A DNA stretch of 64,000 nucleotides from Nodosilinea sp. LEGE 06152 (lineage in GTDB: Bacteria; Cyanobacteriota; Cyanobacteriia; Phormidesmidales; Phormidesmidaceae). Location of the stretch: positions 434,255 to 498,254 of the forward strand of contig NZ_JADEWR010000003.1 of assembly GCF_015207525.1 (NCBI RefSeq). The letters run 5' to 3'. The notes below the pieces were generated by a model. The model was not told where the DNA came from. It did no database searches and was given only the letters and a program-made list of their open reading frames with translations. This document shows, one piece after another, positions 43,854 through 51,929 of this stretch. Every line of letters starts with the position of its first letter. The stretch's first letter is position 1. Position numbers and translations under genes: made by a program.

Positions 43854-46800
43854 CTAACCAGAACCTCGTGTTCCCCCCGAAGTGCCTGGATCAATGGCTC
43901 CTAGACCAAACGCACCTCCATCAAACCACTCTGATTTGAGCAAAGACCACCAGTCTGCGGTTAAACCATCCAGAATATAGTCGTAAGGCATCCAACCATA
44001 GCCGCTGTTTCCCCAGTTTGGCCCCCAGGAGTTGCGGATTAAAATGGCCCCTGGCTTTGCCGGTTCGCCATCTGTGCGATCAATATGCTTGTAGTCGTTA
44101 TAACCAACAGCTACTGCCGCATGTCCTCCCACAACCTGGTCTCGACCGCTGGGATAGGGAATATAACCGCGTCGAAGATTTTTATCCCTGTAGAAAGAAC
44201 TATAAACAGTGAAACCAAAAATACAGGGTAATCCCGCTGCTAATACTGCCTTAATTTGAAATAGTAATAATTCACGGGAGGCAATTAGATTCTCGTTTGC
44301 ACCAGTATTAGCTGCATCTAATCGAAAGTATTTAAGAGCCTGATAGCTTTGAGCGTAGGCATAGCAAAAAGCCGGTGGCTCCTCGTTAAAATCTTCAGGA
44401 TGCCAGGGCCAAGCTTCTTCAGGGGGAACTCCAAATAAAACGAGCGCTTTCATTGTTTGTCGTACTGATGCACCAGTATCATCAATACGATTCATTAGAT
44501 TTCGTGCTGTCTTGTACACAAACTTAGCAGACAAATTTGTGTACTTCCCGTAGCGTCTTTGGGCAAAATACTCTAAAAGAGCAACCCCCGAAAAAGCAGT
44601 ACAGGCGTTAACAGTGCCCTGATCTTCAACTGGTGAAAACCAGTAGCTCAGATCAACTAAACTGGGCAAGAAGAAATAATACGAAATTCGAGATTCGCGA
44701 ATCTCCGCTGATTTTTTTGCTTGAGGTTTTCGATTAGATTTCCTCATTAAGCTCGAACTTATGGGCAATTGCAAAATCGTCGGGTCAAGGAGAGAAGGCT
44801 TCACCTCCTGCTCAGAAGCCGAAGATTTGGCAGCAGTAAAACTGCCATCCTGAATTTCGAACATTTCCTTCTTAGTACTTAAAAAAGAAACTAACTCTGC
44901 CAATTGGGATTTGTTTATTTGCCTGGCTTCACCAGCTTTGACCTTGCGATCGCTAGCTGCTTGGGCATCAGATTTTACTGGATTAACTTTATACTTAGCT
45001 TGAATAATATCCTTCAAAAACCTAAAAAAACAATCATAGGTTTCGATGTCTTTTCTATTCGCAGCGAAGATTTTATCTAAAAAGTCACTTATCGCTGATC
45101 CATCTTTTTTATTCAGGTAGGGAAGTTCATCCGACAGAGAAAACAGCTTTGACTGATAAAAGTTTAGAGCTAGGGGTCTCAGAATATTTTTGGCGTCAGA
45201 TCCCAGCTTTAGGTTTTCTAATTTGCCTTCTAACTGCCTTAGCGTCTTATTAAACCAAGAGTCATCTGCGTTAGGGTCTTCTTTCGTATACCCTAACCAT
45301 CGTTTACTGAGAAGGGTTGCCAAATCATCGTTCTGATCTGCCATCCCCATTCCCGCACAACTCTCTACATCATACTTCAGAGAATCTTGTAACGACTCCA
45401 GGATTAAGGGCCTAAATTTAAGATTTTCATTTTGAACTCGATCAATTTTTGCTAAGGTTTCTTGAAATAGGTCAACAATAGTTTTTCGGATTGATTGAAG
45501 TTCTTCAATTTGATCCTGAGTTTGCGGTGAAGTTGACTCAAGCAGTAGTTCTTTGTAGGTTGTCAATGTTGAAGCATATTCTAATTGGTAGAGCTGAAGG
45601 CAGCTATCTAGCCTATCAAATCCAGCATTAACAGCTTGCTTATAGTTATCGAAGTTAGCCAGGGGAGAAAGAATTTGAAAGATGGCTGAGATAAAAGGTT
45701 CAATAACATGAAACCAGCGATTAAACTGCGTCGCAAAATCGCTTGCTCTGTAGCAAATAAAGCTGTCTTCGATCCCCAAAATTGGTTTGTCAGGCAATAT
45801 ACTGGATTCTATTTCTTCAGTTTTTTTTAGACTGCCTAAACAATCATTAAGAGCCCATTCCAATTCTGTCTGAAGATTTTGAAGTATAGATAGATAATTA
45901 CCAGGATTTGGCTCGTTTACCGCAGGGGCGATGGCTATGCTAGGATCTGGCACCTCAGCGTTTGAATGTCCGATCTCCGAATTATTGGCTGTTTGGATCT
46001 GGGTCAGTTCCCCAGACCTTAAGACCAACATATCTTTTAGTAGATCAAGATTTTCTAGTAAGCTTGCAAGTGGTGCAGAAAAATCCATCTCGGACTGTTG
46101 AGGCAACTCCTCTATTTCTCGTCGAAATTCAAGACCAAGATGTTGAATTTTCTCTTTTGCAATGAATTTAAGCTCCGTCTTAATCTTGTTGACATTTTTA
46201 CTTCTATTTGAATTCACCTCATAGTTCTCGAAGAAGCCTTTGAATATATTAGAGATGCAGTTATCAAACCTTGAGTGCAGCCAGATATAGGTAAGATGCT
46301 GAAAGATTTCTCCTAGAACCTCATGAGGAACTATAGAAGACGGGCACAACAAATCAACTCTTTGATAGCTGGTCGAAGCTTTTTCAATTCTTTCTTCGAG
46401 TGCCTTATGGGTAATTAAGCCAACAACTCCATCTTGAATCAGGTTATTCTGACCTTGAAAATGCTGAACAATTTTTTCGAGCTGATCATCAAAGGTAGGA
46501 TTCTGAAGCCATTTGAAACGTGTTTCTTTGTCTCTTAGTTTTTCAAAAATGTATTCGCTGCTAGATTTTTTAGCCGTTTTTTCCTTGCCTTTACTCTTTG
46601 AATTTGGAGTAGGAGAGTCATTCAGCTTGTCTTCGTAGAGCCAGCAGAGTGCCTGTTTGAGTTGACTGACTTCTTTCTCTTGAAAGGGGTACCCTTTTTT
46701 AAGGACTTTGTAGACCTTGACCTCCGGAAAGCGAGTCTCTCCAAGAATCTTATTAGATATTCCTTTAAGTTTTTCAGAGCCTGCTATATTTTTTTCATGC

Positions 46801-46976
46801 AGGAGTTCGATCAAATTTTGAGCGACATCCTCGAGATTTTCAATATCTTCACGGGTTAAAATGCGGGTTTTTTTATCTAAAGCAATTCCTAGATTGGGAT
46901 CGGCAATATCCGGCAAATCAGGAATCCAGCCAAATCCTTTTTTCTGCCAGTGAGCACTTGAGCTAGATTGAGCCAT
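43854..46976 (-). CDS. papain-like (C1) cysteine protease with long helical insert and PG-binding-like motif
   Basis: The protein has 1040 residues. Residues ~13-23 (FGWIPDLPDIA) match the N-terminal lead-in of bacterial C1 proteases. A peptidoglycan-binding-like motif (FQGQNNLIQDGVVGLITHKAL, ~173-193) follows. The long middle is helical with several amphipathic and possibly coiled-coil segments. The protease domain is C-terminal: Gln786 and Cys792 (EDQGTVNACTAFSG), His952 (VGGHAAVAVGY), Asn982 (LIRNSWGPNWG). No signal peptide or membrane helix is seen, so the site is probably cytoplasmic. The DNA is markedly AT-rich (about 27% GC in a 60-base sample at 45001). It is the third gene of an operon, 32 bases after the STAND NTPase gene. 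Confidence 0.85.
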   Translation of the reverse strand: MAQSSSSAHWQKKGFGWIPDLPDIADPNLGIALDKKTRILTREDIENLEDVAQNLIELLHEKNIAGSEKLKGISNKILGETRFPEVKVYKVLKKGYPFQEKEVSQLKQALCWLYEDKLNDSPTPNSKSKGKEKTAKKSSSEYIFEKLRDKETRFKWLQNPTFDDQLEKIVQHFQGQNNLIQDGVVGLITHKALEERIEKASTSYQRVDLLCPSSIVPHEVLGEIFQHLTYIWLHSRFDNCISNIFKGFFENYEVNSNRSKNVNKIKTELKFIAKEKIQHLGLEFRREIEELPQQSEMDFSAPLASLLENLDLLKDMLVLRSGELTQIQTANNSEIGHSNAEVPDPSIAIAPAVNEPNPGNYLSILQNLQTELEWALNDCLGSLKKTEEIESSILPDKPILGIEDSFICYRASDFATQFNRWFHVIEPFISAIFQILSPLANFDNYKQAVNAGFDRLDSCLQLYQLEYASTLTTYKELLLESTSPQTQDQIEELQSIRKTIVDLFQETLAKIDRVQNENLKFRPLILESLQDSLKYDVESCAGMGMADQNDDLATLLSKRWLGYTKEDPNADDSWFNKTLRQLEGKLENLKLGSDAKNILRPLALNFYQSKLFSLSDELPYLNKKDGSAISDFLDKIFAANRKDIETYDCFFRFLKDIIQAKYKVNPVKSDAQAASDRKVKAGEARQINKSQLAELVSFLSTKKEMFEIQDGSFTAAKSSASEQEVKPSLLDPTILQLPISSSLMRKSNRKPQAKKSAEIRESRISYYFFLPSLVDLSYWFSPVEDQGTVNACTAFSGVALLEYFAQRRYGKYTNLSAKFVYKTARNLMNRIDDTGASVRQTMKALVLFGVPPEEAWPWHPEDFNEEPPAFCYAYAQSYQALKYFRLDAANTGANENLIASRELLLFQIKAVLAAGLPCIFGFTVYSSFYRDKNLRRGYIPYPSGRDQVVGGHAAVAVGYNDYKHIDRTDGEPAKPGAILIRNSWGPNWGNSGYGWMPYDYILDGLTADWWSLLKSEWFDGGAFGLGAIDPGTSGGTRGSG

Positions 46977-47008
46977 TTTGATTCCTTCTTATGGAGTCTT
47001 TAATAGAA

Positions 47009-50000
47009 TTATCTACTACAGAGCTTTTTGGCTGTGTTAGCTTGATTATCTAAGTAGTCTTTTGCCCAATCGCAACCTTCCTGAATTAGATCATCTAGGC
47101 TGAGATAATTGGGTTCCTGCCTCCAGAGAATTGTAAGGCCATCAGTGCTACCAGAAGACAAAACATTCTCCTTGGTGTCGAGAGCGTTGACGGCTTTGTC
47201 ATGGCCAAGCAGGGTCATGACCAATTCACCATTAGCTTGCCAAACCTTAATGGATTTATCATTGCTGGCACTGTAAAGTAGCTGGCCATTTTCACTAAAC
47301 TTTACGCTATTGATGGTGTCAGTATGTCCTCGAAGGGTTCTGATTGGTTGACCGTTGAGATCCCACAAGCCGATGGTTTTATCAGAACTGGCGGTAGCAA
47401 TCAGGCTGTTGTCTGGGCTGAAAGCTACGCTCCAAATGGGAGCTAGATGTCCTTCTAAGGTGGCAATCTGTGTTTGAGTCTGCAGATCCCAAAGTCTGGC
47501 GGTGTTATCGATGCTAGCGCTGACTAAATGAGTGCCTTGGGCATTAAAGGCTAGTGAGCTGACAAAGCCCTGATGCCCTGGCAATGAGAAAAGTGGGTTG
47601 CCATTAATATCCCAAAGTTTAACTAATTTGTCGTAACCTCCGGAAGCAATATACTTACCTTGAGGGCTAAAGCTTACTGCATAGGCACCACCGATATGGG
47701 CTTTAGAAATTGTGCGGATGAGATCGCCTTTGGCTGTCCACACGCGAATAGTTCCATCTAAATCGCAACTGACAATGCGATCGCCCTGAAAGCTGAATTG
47801 AATTTTCCATCCTTCTTTACCCGGATCGGGTAGCAGCCGAGGCTGAGGCATTTGCCCGTCTTCAAGTGACCAAAGCACCGCTTGTCCATCTTGTTGAGTA
47901 GTGGCCAACTGGGGTTGTTGCTGATTAAAATTTAGGCCAAAGACTGGGCTGTTTTCTTCTGTAGGCGAGGGTAGAACGGTGAGTCTTGGGGTTGTGCTAA
48001 GAGCCCAGAGTATGACCCGTTGGTCATTGCTGGCCGAAGCTAGGGTTGTGCTATCGGGACCAAACGCGACGCCGTTGGCCGGCAAGGAGTGCCCCAGCAG
48101 CGTGGTGAGCAGCCTGCCTTGCATATCCCAAACCTCAATTGCTCCACTGTGACGGGCAGCACTAATTGTGCGGCCATCGGCACTGAAGGCAACCTGGCGC
48201 ACCGCACTGGTATCGTCAGAGGTGAGTAGCCGAACAGGTTCTCCTGTGGCTTTCCAAATTCGAATACTTCCCTGGTCATCTCCAGAGACTAACCAGTTTG
48301 GATTGGTCTCTGGGCTAAACTGAACACTCATCACTCGACCCTGATGCCCCATGAGGGGTGAACGCTTGGGGGTACCATTGCGTTCCCATAGTTTGATAGT
48401 GCCGTCTGCACTGGCGCTTGCCAGGACACGACCATTAGGGCTAAAAGCCAAGTCTCGGACTGGCTGGCTGTGGGCTGGGATGGTTTGCTGAAAGTTACCC
48501 TGAACATCCCATAGCTTGATGGTGCCGTCTTGGCTAGCGCTGGCTAGACTTTCGCCTTGAGGGGAAAATTGAACACTGTGGATATAGTCGTTGTGAGCTT
48601 GAATTGGGGGGGTTAAGAGGTCTCCTTGGTTTGACCAGAGTTTGATGATGCCGCTCTCATCTGCACTGGCGAGGATTTGCCCATCGGGGTTAAAGGCGAC
48701 GTCTAGAACAGCGATGTCATGGGACAGAGTGACAGGCAGCGGTTGTCCTTCCAGACCCCATAGCTTTATGGAGGTATCGTAGCTGCCAGTGGCAATGGTT
48801 GTACCATCGGGGCTAAAGGCAACGGCAACAATGCCATCAGTGTGGCCTTCGAGACGGTTTTTTTCGCGCACCCAGTAAACGCCCTGGGCTAGAGCGGTCA
48901 TGACATCAGCCTGAAGTTCGGGGGGGCGCAGAAAGGCAGGTATGCGCTGTAGGCGAGTGCCTGCGTCTAGAGCCGTCAAAAGCGGAGTTAGCGTATCGCG
49001 GTTGGCGGTGAACTCAGCGTTGGTGGTTTGGGTAAGGGCTTTGATCTGGCCCTGCTCGGCGCGAATCCACTGATTAAGGGCAAGAAAGGCTAGGCCGCTG
49101 ACGGCAGCCAAGGCAATGCCAACCCCGGCGATGGTGCGGCGCAGGCGCTGCACTTCGCGGCGGTGACCTCGGTCGGCGAGGGCTTCGCTAGCGGTGACAA
49201 AGGCGGTTTCTTCAGAGCAGAAGTTGCCGAAGCGATCGCGCAACTCCTGCTTTTGAGCCATCAACCATTGCAGTTTGCTGCCCTGCCACAGTTCGGCCTC
49301 TGCCTGGGCTGAGTTTTGCTGGTGCAGGTCGTGCCAGCGCATGGCATCGTCCTTGAGCTGGTTGCGCAGGCGAATGAGAGGTTTGCTTTCTTCGATCCAG
49401 CGCTTGAGGGTATCCCAGGAGTCGATTAGGGTTTCGTGAGCTAGCTCGACCACGGCACTGCTGTCGGGGCTGGGGCGATCGCTCACCAGCAGACTCGCAT
49501 TGATCAACTGCTGCAGCACCTTTTGCTCGGTGGGGTCGCGAAACTCGGTGAGGGTGGCGCGGCGGCTGACGGCTTTGCCCACGGCGGTAGTGCCCACATC
49601 GGCGGTGGTGGTGTCAACTAGTTGTAAAAAGATGTGTTTGGCTACCTGTTGCTCATCGACGGAAAAGCCGTTGTAGATTTCGTCAACTCGCCGCTGAAGG
49701 GCACCGCGCACGCCACCGATCTGGCGGTAGGTGCTGGTGCGGAGGATGCGATCGCCCAGATCGCCGCTGCTCTCCCACAGCAGCTTGAGGGTGTACTGCA
49801 ACAGCGGCAGCGAAATTCGCTCGGCTTCGCCAGTTGCGTTTCGGCCCTTTAACCCCTGGATAATTTCTGCCACCAGGTCAGGCTCAAAGACTACTCCGTG
49901 GCGGGCGGCGGGCTGCTCGATGGCCAGCCGCAGCTCGTCGTCGCCCAGGTCAGTAATTAGCTCCGATCGCTGCAGAATGCCGCTGAGATCGGGGTAGGCG

Positions 50001-50725
50001 CTGAGGCGATCGAGAAAGTCGGCCCGCATGGCCACCACGAGATCTACCGAAGGCAGACCGCCTGCTACTAAGTTCACTAGGCCGTCGATAAAGTGCTGGC
50101 GGATGAGCCCATTGGGGCAGAGGGTAAACAGTTCCTCGAACTGGTCAATAAAAACTAGCCATTCGTCATCGTTGGCCTTAACTGTTTGAGCGGCTTTCAG
50201 CAGGCTGTCGGGCTGGTTGGCTAGCAAAAACTCCGTCTCCGACTGGCGGTAGCCGGCGCTGGTCAGGCTGGCCCGAAACGACTCAAAAGGATTGCGATCG
50301 GGGGTGCAGATCAGCTCTCGAAAGCCGCCTCCCCGCTGCTGAGCCAGCTGGGGAATCAGCCCAGCGCGAATCAGCGAGGATTTGCCGCTGCCCGAGGCCC
50401 CTAGCACCAGCAAAAAGTGGTCTTGCAGACGCTCCTGCAGATGGACCAGGATGCGATCGCGGCCAAAGAACAAATCGCGATCGCGCACTTCAAACTTGCG
50501 CAGACCAATGTAAGGCGATCGCGGGTTCAGGGGCCGGGCTTTGACTTGGTCAAAGGCCACCTGGGTAATGTGGGTGATCTGAGCGTGGGACTGGTCAATG
50601 GTAGTTTGCGAGAAATCGACGCTGTTGCCCGCACCATCGACCTGAAAATTCCCCCCAATTGCCACATCTTGGGCCTGAGACGAGGATGCTGGGTTGCGCT
50701 CCGGTTCGGCCTCAGGATTGTTCAC
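47009..50725 (-). CDS. STAND-type NTPase with 14 WD40 repeats
   Basis: The protein has 1238 residues from a GTG that overlaps the previous stop (GTGA). Residues 23-40 are a GGNFQV-type block shared with the upstream protein. SPYIGLRKFEVRDRDLFFGR introduces the nSTAND1-like NTPase: Walker A GASGSGKS 109-116, Walker B LVFIDQFEEL ~190-199, sensor-like VAMRADFLDRL ~231-241. A hydrophobic helix lies at ~531-552. From ~627 to ~1205 fourteen WD40 repeats can be counted (GH...SPDG...LW), enough for two seven-bladed propellers. The tail is SLDDLIQEGCDWAKDYL. STAND proteins bind a trigger and oligomerise with NTP; here the propellers would be the sensor. Confidence 0.93.
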   Translation of the reverse strand: MNNPEAEPERNPASSSQAQDVAIGGNFQVDGAGNSVDFSQTTIDQSHAQITHITQVAFDQVKARPLNPRSPYIGLRKFEVRDRDLFFGRDRILVHLQERLQDHFLLVLGASGSGKSSLIRAGLIPQLAQQRGGGFRELICTPDRNPFESFRASLTSAGYRQSETEFLLANQPDSLLKAAQTVKANDDEWLVFIDQFEELFTLCPNGLIRQHFIDGLVNLVAGGLPSVDLVVAMRADFLDRLSAYPDLSGILQRSELITDLGDDELRLAIEQPAARHGVVFEPDLVAEIIQGLKGRNATGEAERISLPLLQYTLKLLWESSGDLGDRILRTSTYRQIGGVRGALQRRVDEIYNGFSVDEQQVAKHIFLQLVDTTTADVGTTAVGKAVSRRATLTEFRDPTEQKVLQQLINASLLVSDRPSPDSSAVVELAHETLIDSWDTLKRWIEESKPLIRLRNQLKDDAMRWHDLHQQNSAQAEAELWQGSKLQWLMAQKQELRDRFGNFCSEETAFVTASEALADRGHRREVQRLRRTIAGVGIALAAVSGLAFLALNQWIRAEQGQIKALTQTTNAEFTANRDTLTPLLTALDAGTRLQRIPAFLRPPELQADVMTALAQGVYWVREKNRLEGHTDGIVAVAFSPDGTTIATGSYDTSIKLWGLEGQPLPVTLSHDIAVLDVAFNPDGQILASADESGIIKLWSNQGDLLTPPIQAHNDYIHSVQFSPQGESLASASQDGTIKLWDVQGNFQQTIPAHSQPVRDLAFSPNGRVLASASADGTIKLWERNGTPKRSPLMGHQGRVMSVQFSPETNPNWLVSGDDQGSIRIWKATGEPVRLLTSDDTSAVRQVAFSADGRTISAARHSGAIEVWDMQGRLLTTLLGHSLPANGVAFGPDSTTLASASNDQRVILWALSTTPRLTVLPSPTEENSPVFGLNFNQQQPQLATTQQDGQAVLWSLEDGQMPQPRLLPDPGKEGWKIQFSFQGDRIVSCDLDGTIRVWTAKGDLIRTISKAHIGGAYAVSFSPQGKYIASGGYDKLVKLWDINGNPLFSLPGHQGFVSSLAFNAQGTHLVSASIDNTARLWDLQTQTQIATLEGHLAPIWSVAFSPDNSLIATASSDKTIGLWDLNGQPIRTLRGHTDTINSVKFSENGQLLYSASNDKSIKVWQANGELVMTLLGHDKAVNALDTKENVLSSGSTDGLTILWRQEPNYLSLDDLIQEGCDWAKDYLDNQANTAKKLCSR

Positions 50726-51225
50726 AGAAGCACCATAGCTTTAGCCACCAGGCCCGCTACCCGCATTACCGGTTCGGCCAGGGTTTCTACCCCGGCCAGC
50801 CCCTTGCGCAGAGCTTCTACTGACTGATCAATCAAATCTTTATCGGGTTTTTCTTTCTCCAGCTCAGTGGCTAGCGTGGTGATCGGCACCTTAGCGGTCG
50901 CCTTTTCAATGGAGTTCAAGTTGGCAGAATTAATTACCTGCTGTTGAAGAGCAGCGAGGGCTTGCAGCAGGGCTTGGGTGGTATCGGCATTTCCGTCGGT
51001 GGAACTATTACCAACCGTCTGCCGCTGGCTCATATCAACCGTCACACCGCTACCGCTAACCTGAAAATTGCCGCCCACAGACATAGACCGGCTTTGCTGG
51101 GTGACACGGTCCGCTGAAGTCGCCGCTTCCAGCACAGTGCTCAGTTGAGCCTTGAGGCTTGCCTTTTCTTCAACGCTCAGACTGCAAATAATCTCAAGGA
51201 CATCGTCAACGGTGTATTTAGGCAT
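50722..51225 (-). CDS. adaptor-like protein with the shared GGNFQV block, 167 residues
   Basis: From ATG 51225 (MPKYTVDDVLEIICSLSVEE) the first ~35 residues form a small helical domain of the sort seen as effector-associated modules. Residues 50-67 (VGGNFQVSGSGVTVDMSQ) match residues 23-40 of the NTPase at 12 of 18 positions. The rest is helical: TTQALLQALAALQQQVINS and ELEKEKPDKDLIDQSVEALRKGL, ending in the hydrophobic VMRVAGLVAKAMVLL. The stop overlaps the NTPase start by four bases. I infer an adaptor or regulator that assembles with the NTPase. It heads the operon; no similar gene lies elsewhere in the window. Confidence 0.78.
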   Translation of the reverse strand: MPKYTVDDVLEIICSLSVEEKASLKAQLSTVLEAATSADRVTQQSRSMSVGGNFQVSGSGVTVDMSQRQTVGNSSTDGNADTTQALLQALAALQQQVINSANLNSIEKATAKVPITTLATELEKEKPDKDLIDQSVEALRKGLAGVETLAEPVMRVAGLVAKAMVLL

Positions 51226-51636
51226 GGTGATAACCCTAGTTTGGGAAAGCACTTAGGTTGCTTTTCCAATGGAAACAAGCATAGCGGTAGTCTCAAGAAA
51301 GGGCATTAAGTCTCAGAAATACTTAAACATCACTAGTTTTTGCCCCATTTGTGTAATCTGCTCGCCAATACAGAACTAGCTGAGGTTTCCTCAAGCACGG
51401 ATTCGGCGATTTTATCGTCGGTAATGCTGCTTCCAGCAGGGGTCGTTTGCGAGATTCTGGCGATTACAGATGACTCTCTGGGCCTTGGTTCTGGTGCCCC
51501 AGCCCTCGGTGCATGGAGTAGCGGCGGAAGGGCAACGTCTTCCTTTTGGGTTAGGGCAACTCCCTTCCAGAGATGGATTGAGAAAACCAGCGATCGCCCT
51601 AGCCTAGTAAAAGCAACCTTAATAGAGGTCAATATT
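51226..51636. other. 411-base intergenic region upstream of the STAND operon
   Basis: This holds the divergent promoters of the STAND/protease operon and the small protein at 51637. The ~100 bases next to the operon are AT-rich. Both strands have open frames here, but neither has a supporting ribosome-binding site. No palindromic operator is evident. Confidence 0.5.
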
Positions 51637-51828
51637 ATGTCAGAGGATAAGAGCAAAGCTAAGAGCAGCAGTGAAGAGCAAGATGGGTATAACACCCCCC
51701 TCGACCCGATGCAGCGCCACACCGGCATGTACGAAGCAGGTGATGGCAAAGACGAAGCCCAACCCGAAGGTGGCAGCAGCAATACTGGTGTAGAGGGCGC
51801 TCCCAACCAGGGTACTGAAAAACGCTAA
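51637..51828 (+). CDS. small, very hydrophilic protein, 63 residues
   Basis: ATG 51637 has AGAGGT at 51624-51629. The peptide begins MSEDKSKAKSSSEEQDGYNT and is rich in Ser, Glu, Asp, Gly and Asn, with GMYEAGDGKDEAQPEGG in the middle; it has almost no hydrophobic residues. It is therefore probably intrinsically disordered, like some stress-induced small proteins. No family is recognised. It is divergent from the STAND operon and convergent with the DUF815 gene. Confidence 0.6.
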   Translation: MSEDKSKAKSSSEEQDGYNTPLDPMQRHTGMYEAGDGKDEAQPEGGSSNTGVEGAPNQGTEKR

Positions 51829-51929
51829 AGCTCTAGCCGCTTAGAAGCTTAACTGGTAGTGGTGTTTTGAAGCGATCGCATGGGCTGCGATCGCTTTTTT
51901 AATTGCCTCTAACCTCTGCGTTCTAAACG

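Noticed and set aside
47080..48850. Repeated ~120-base periodicity, considered as a tandem DNA repeat.
   Set aside because: Explained by the 14 WD40 repeats; the copies are diverged at DNA level.
43854..51252. Prophage or integrative element around the AT-rich protease gene.
   Set aside because: No integrase, transposase, tRNA attachment site or direct-repeat ends were seen on either side.
51333..51806. Minus-strand open frame of 157 codons opposite the small hydrophilic gene.
   Set aside because: No ribosome-binding site at its start, and its first half is antisense to the better-supported gene at 51637. The second half has plausible composition, so a degenerate gene cannot be fully excluded.
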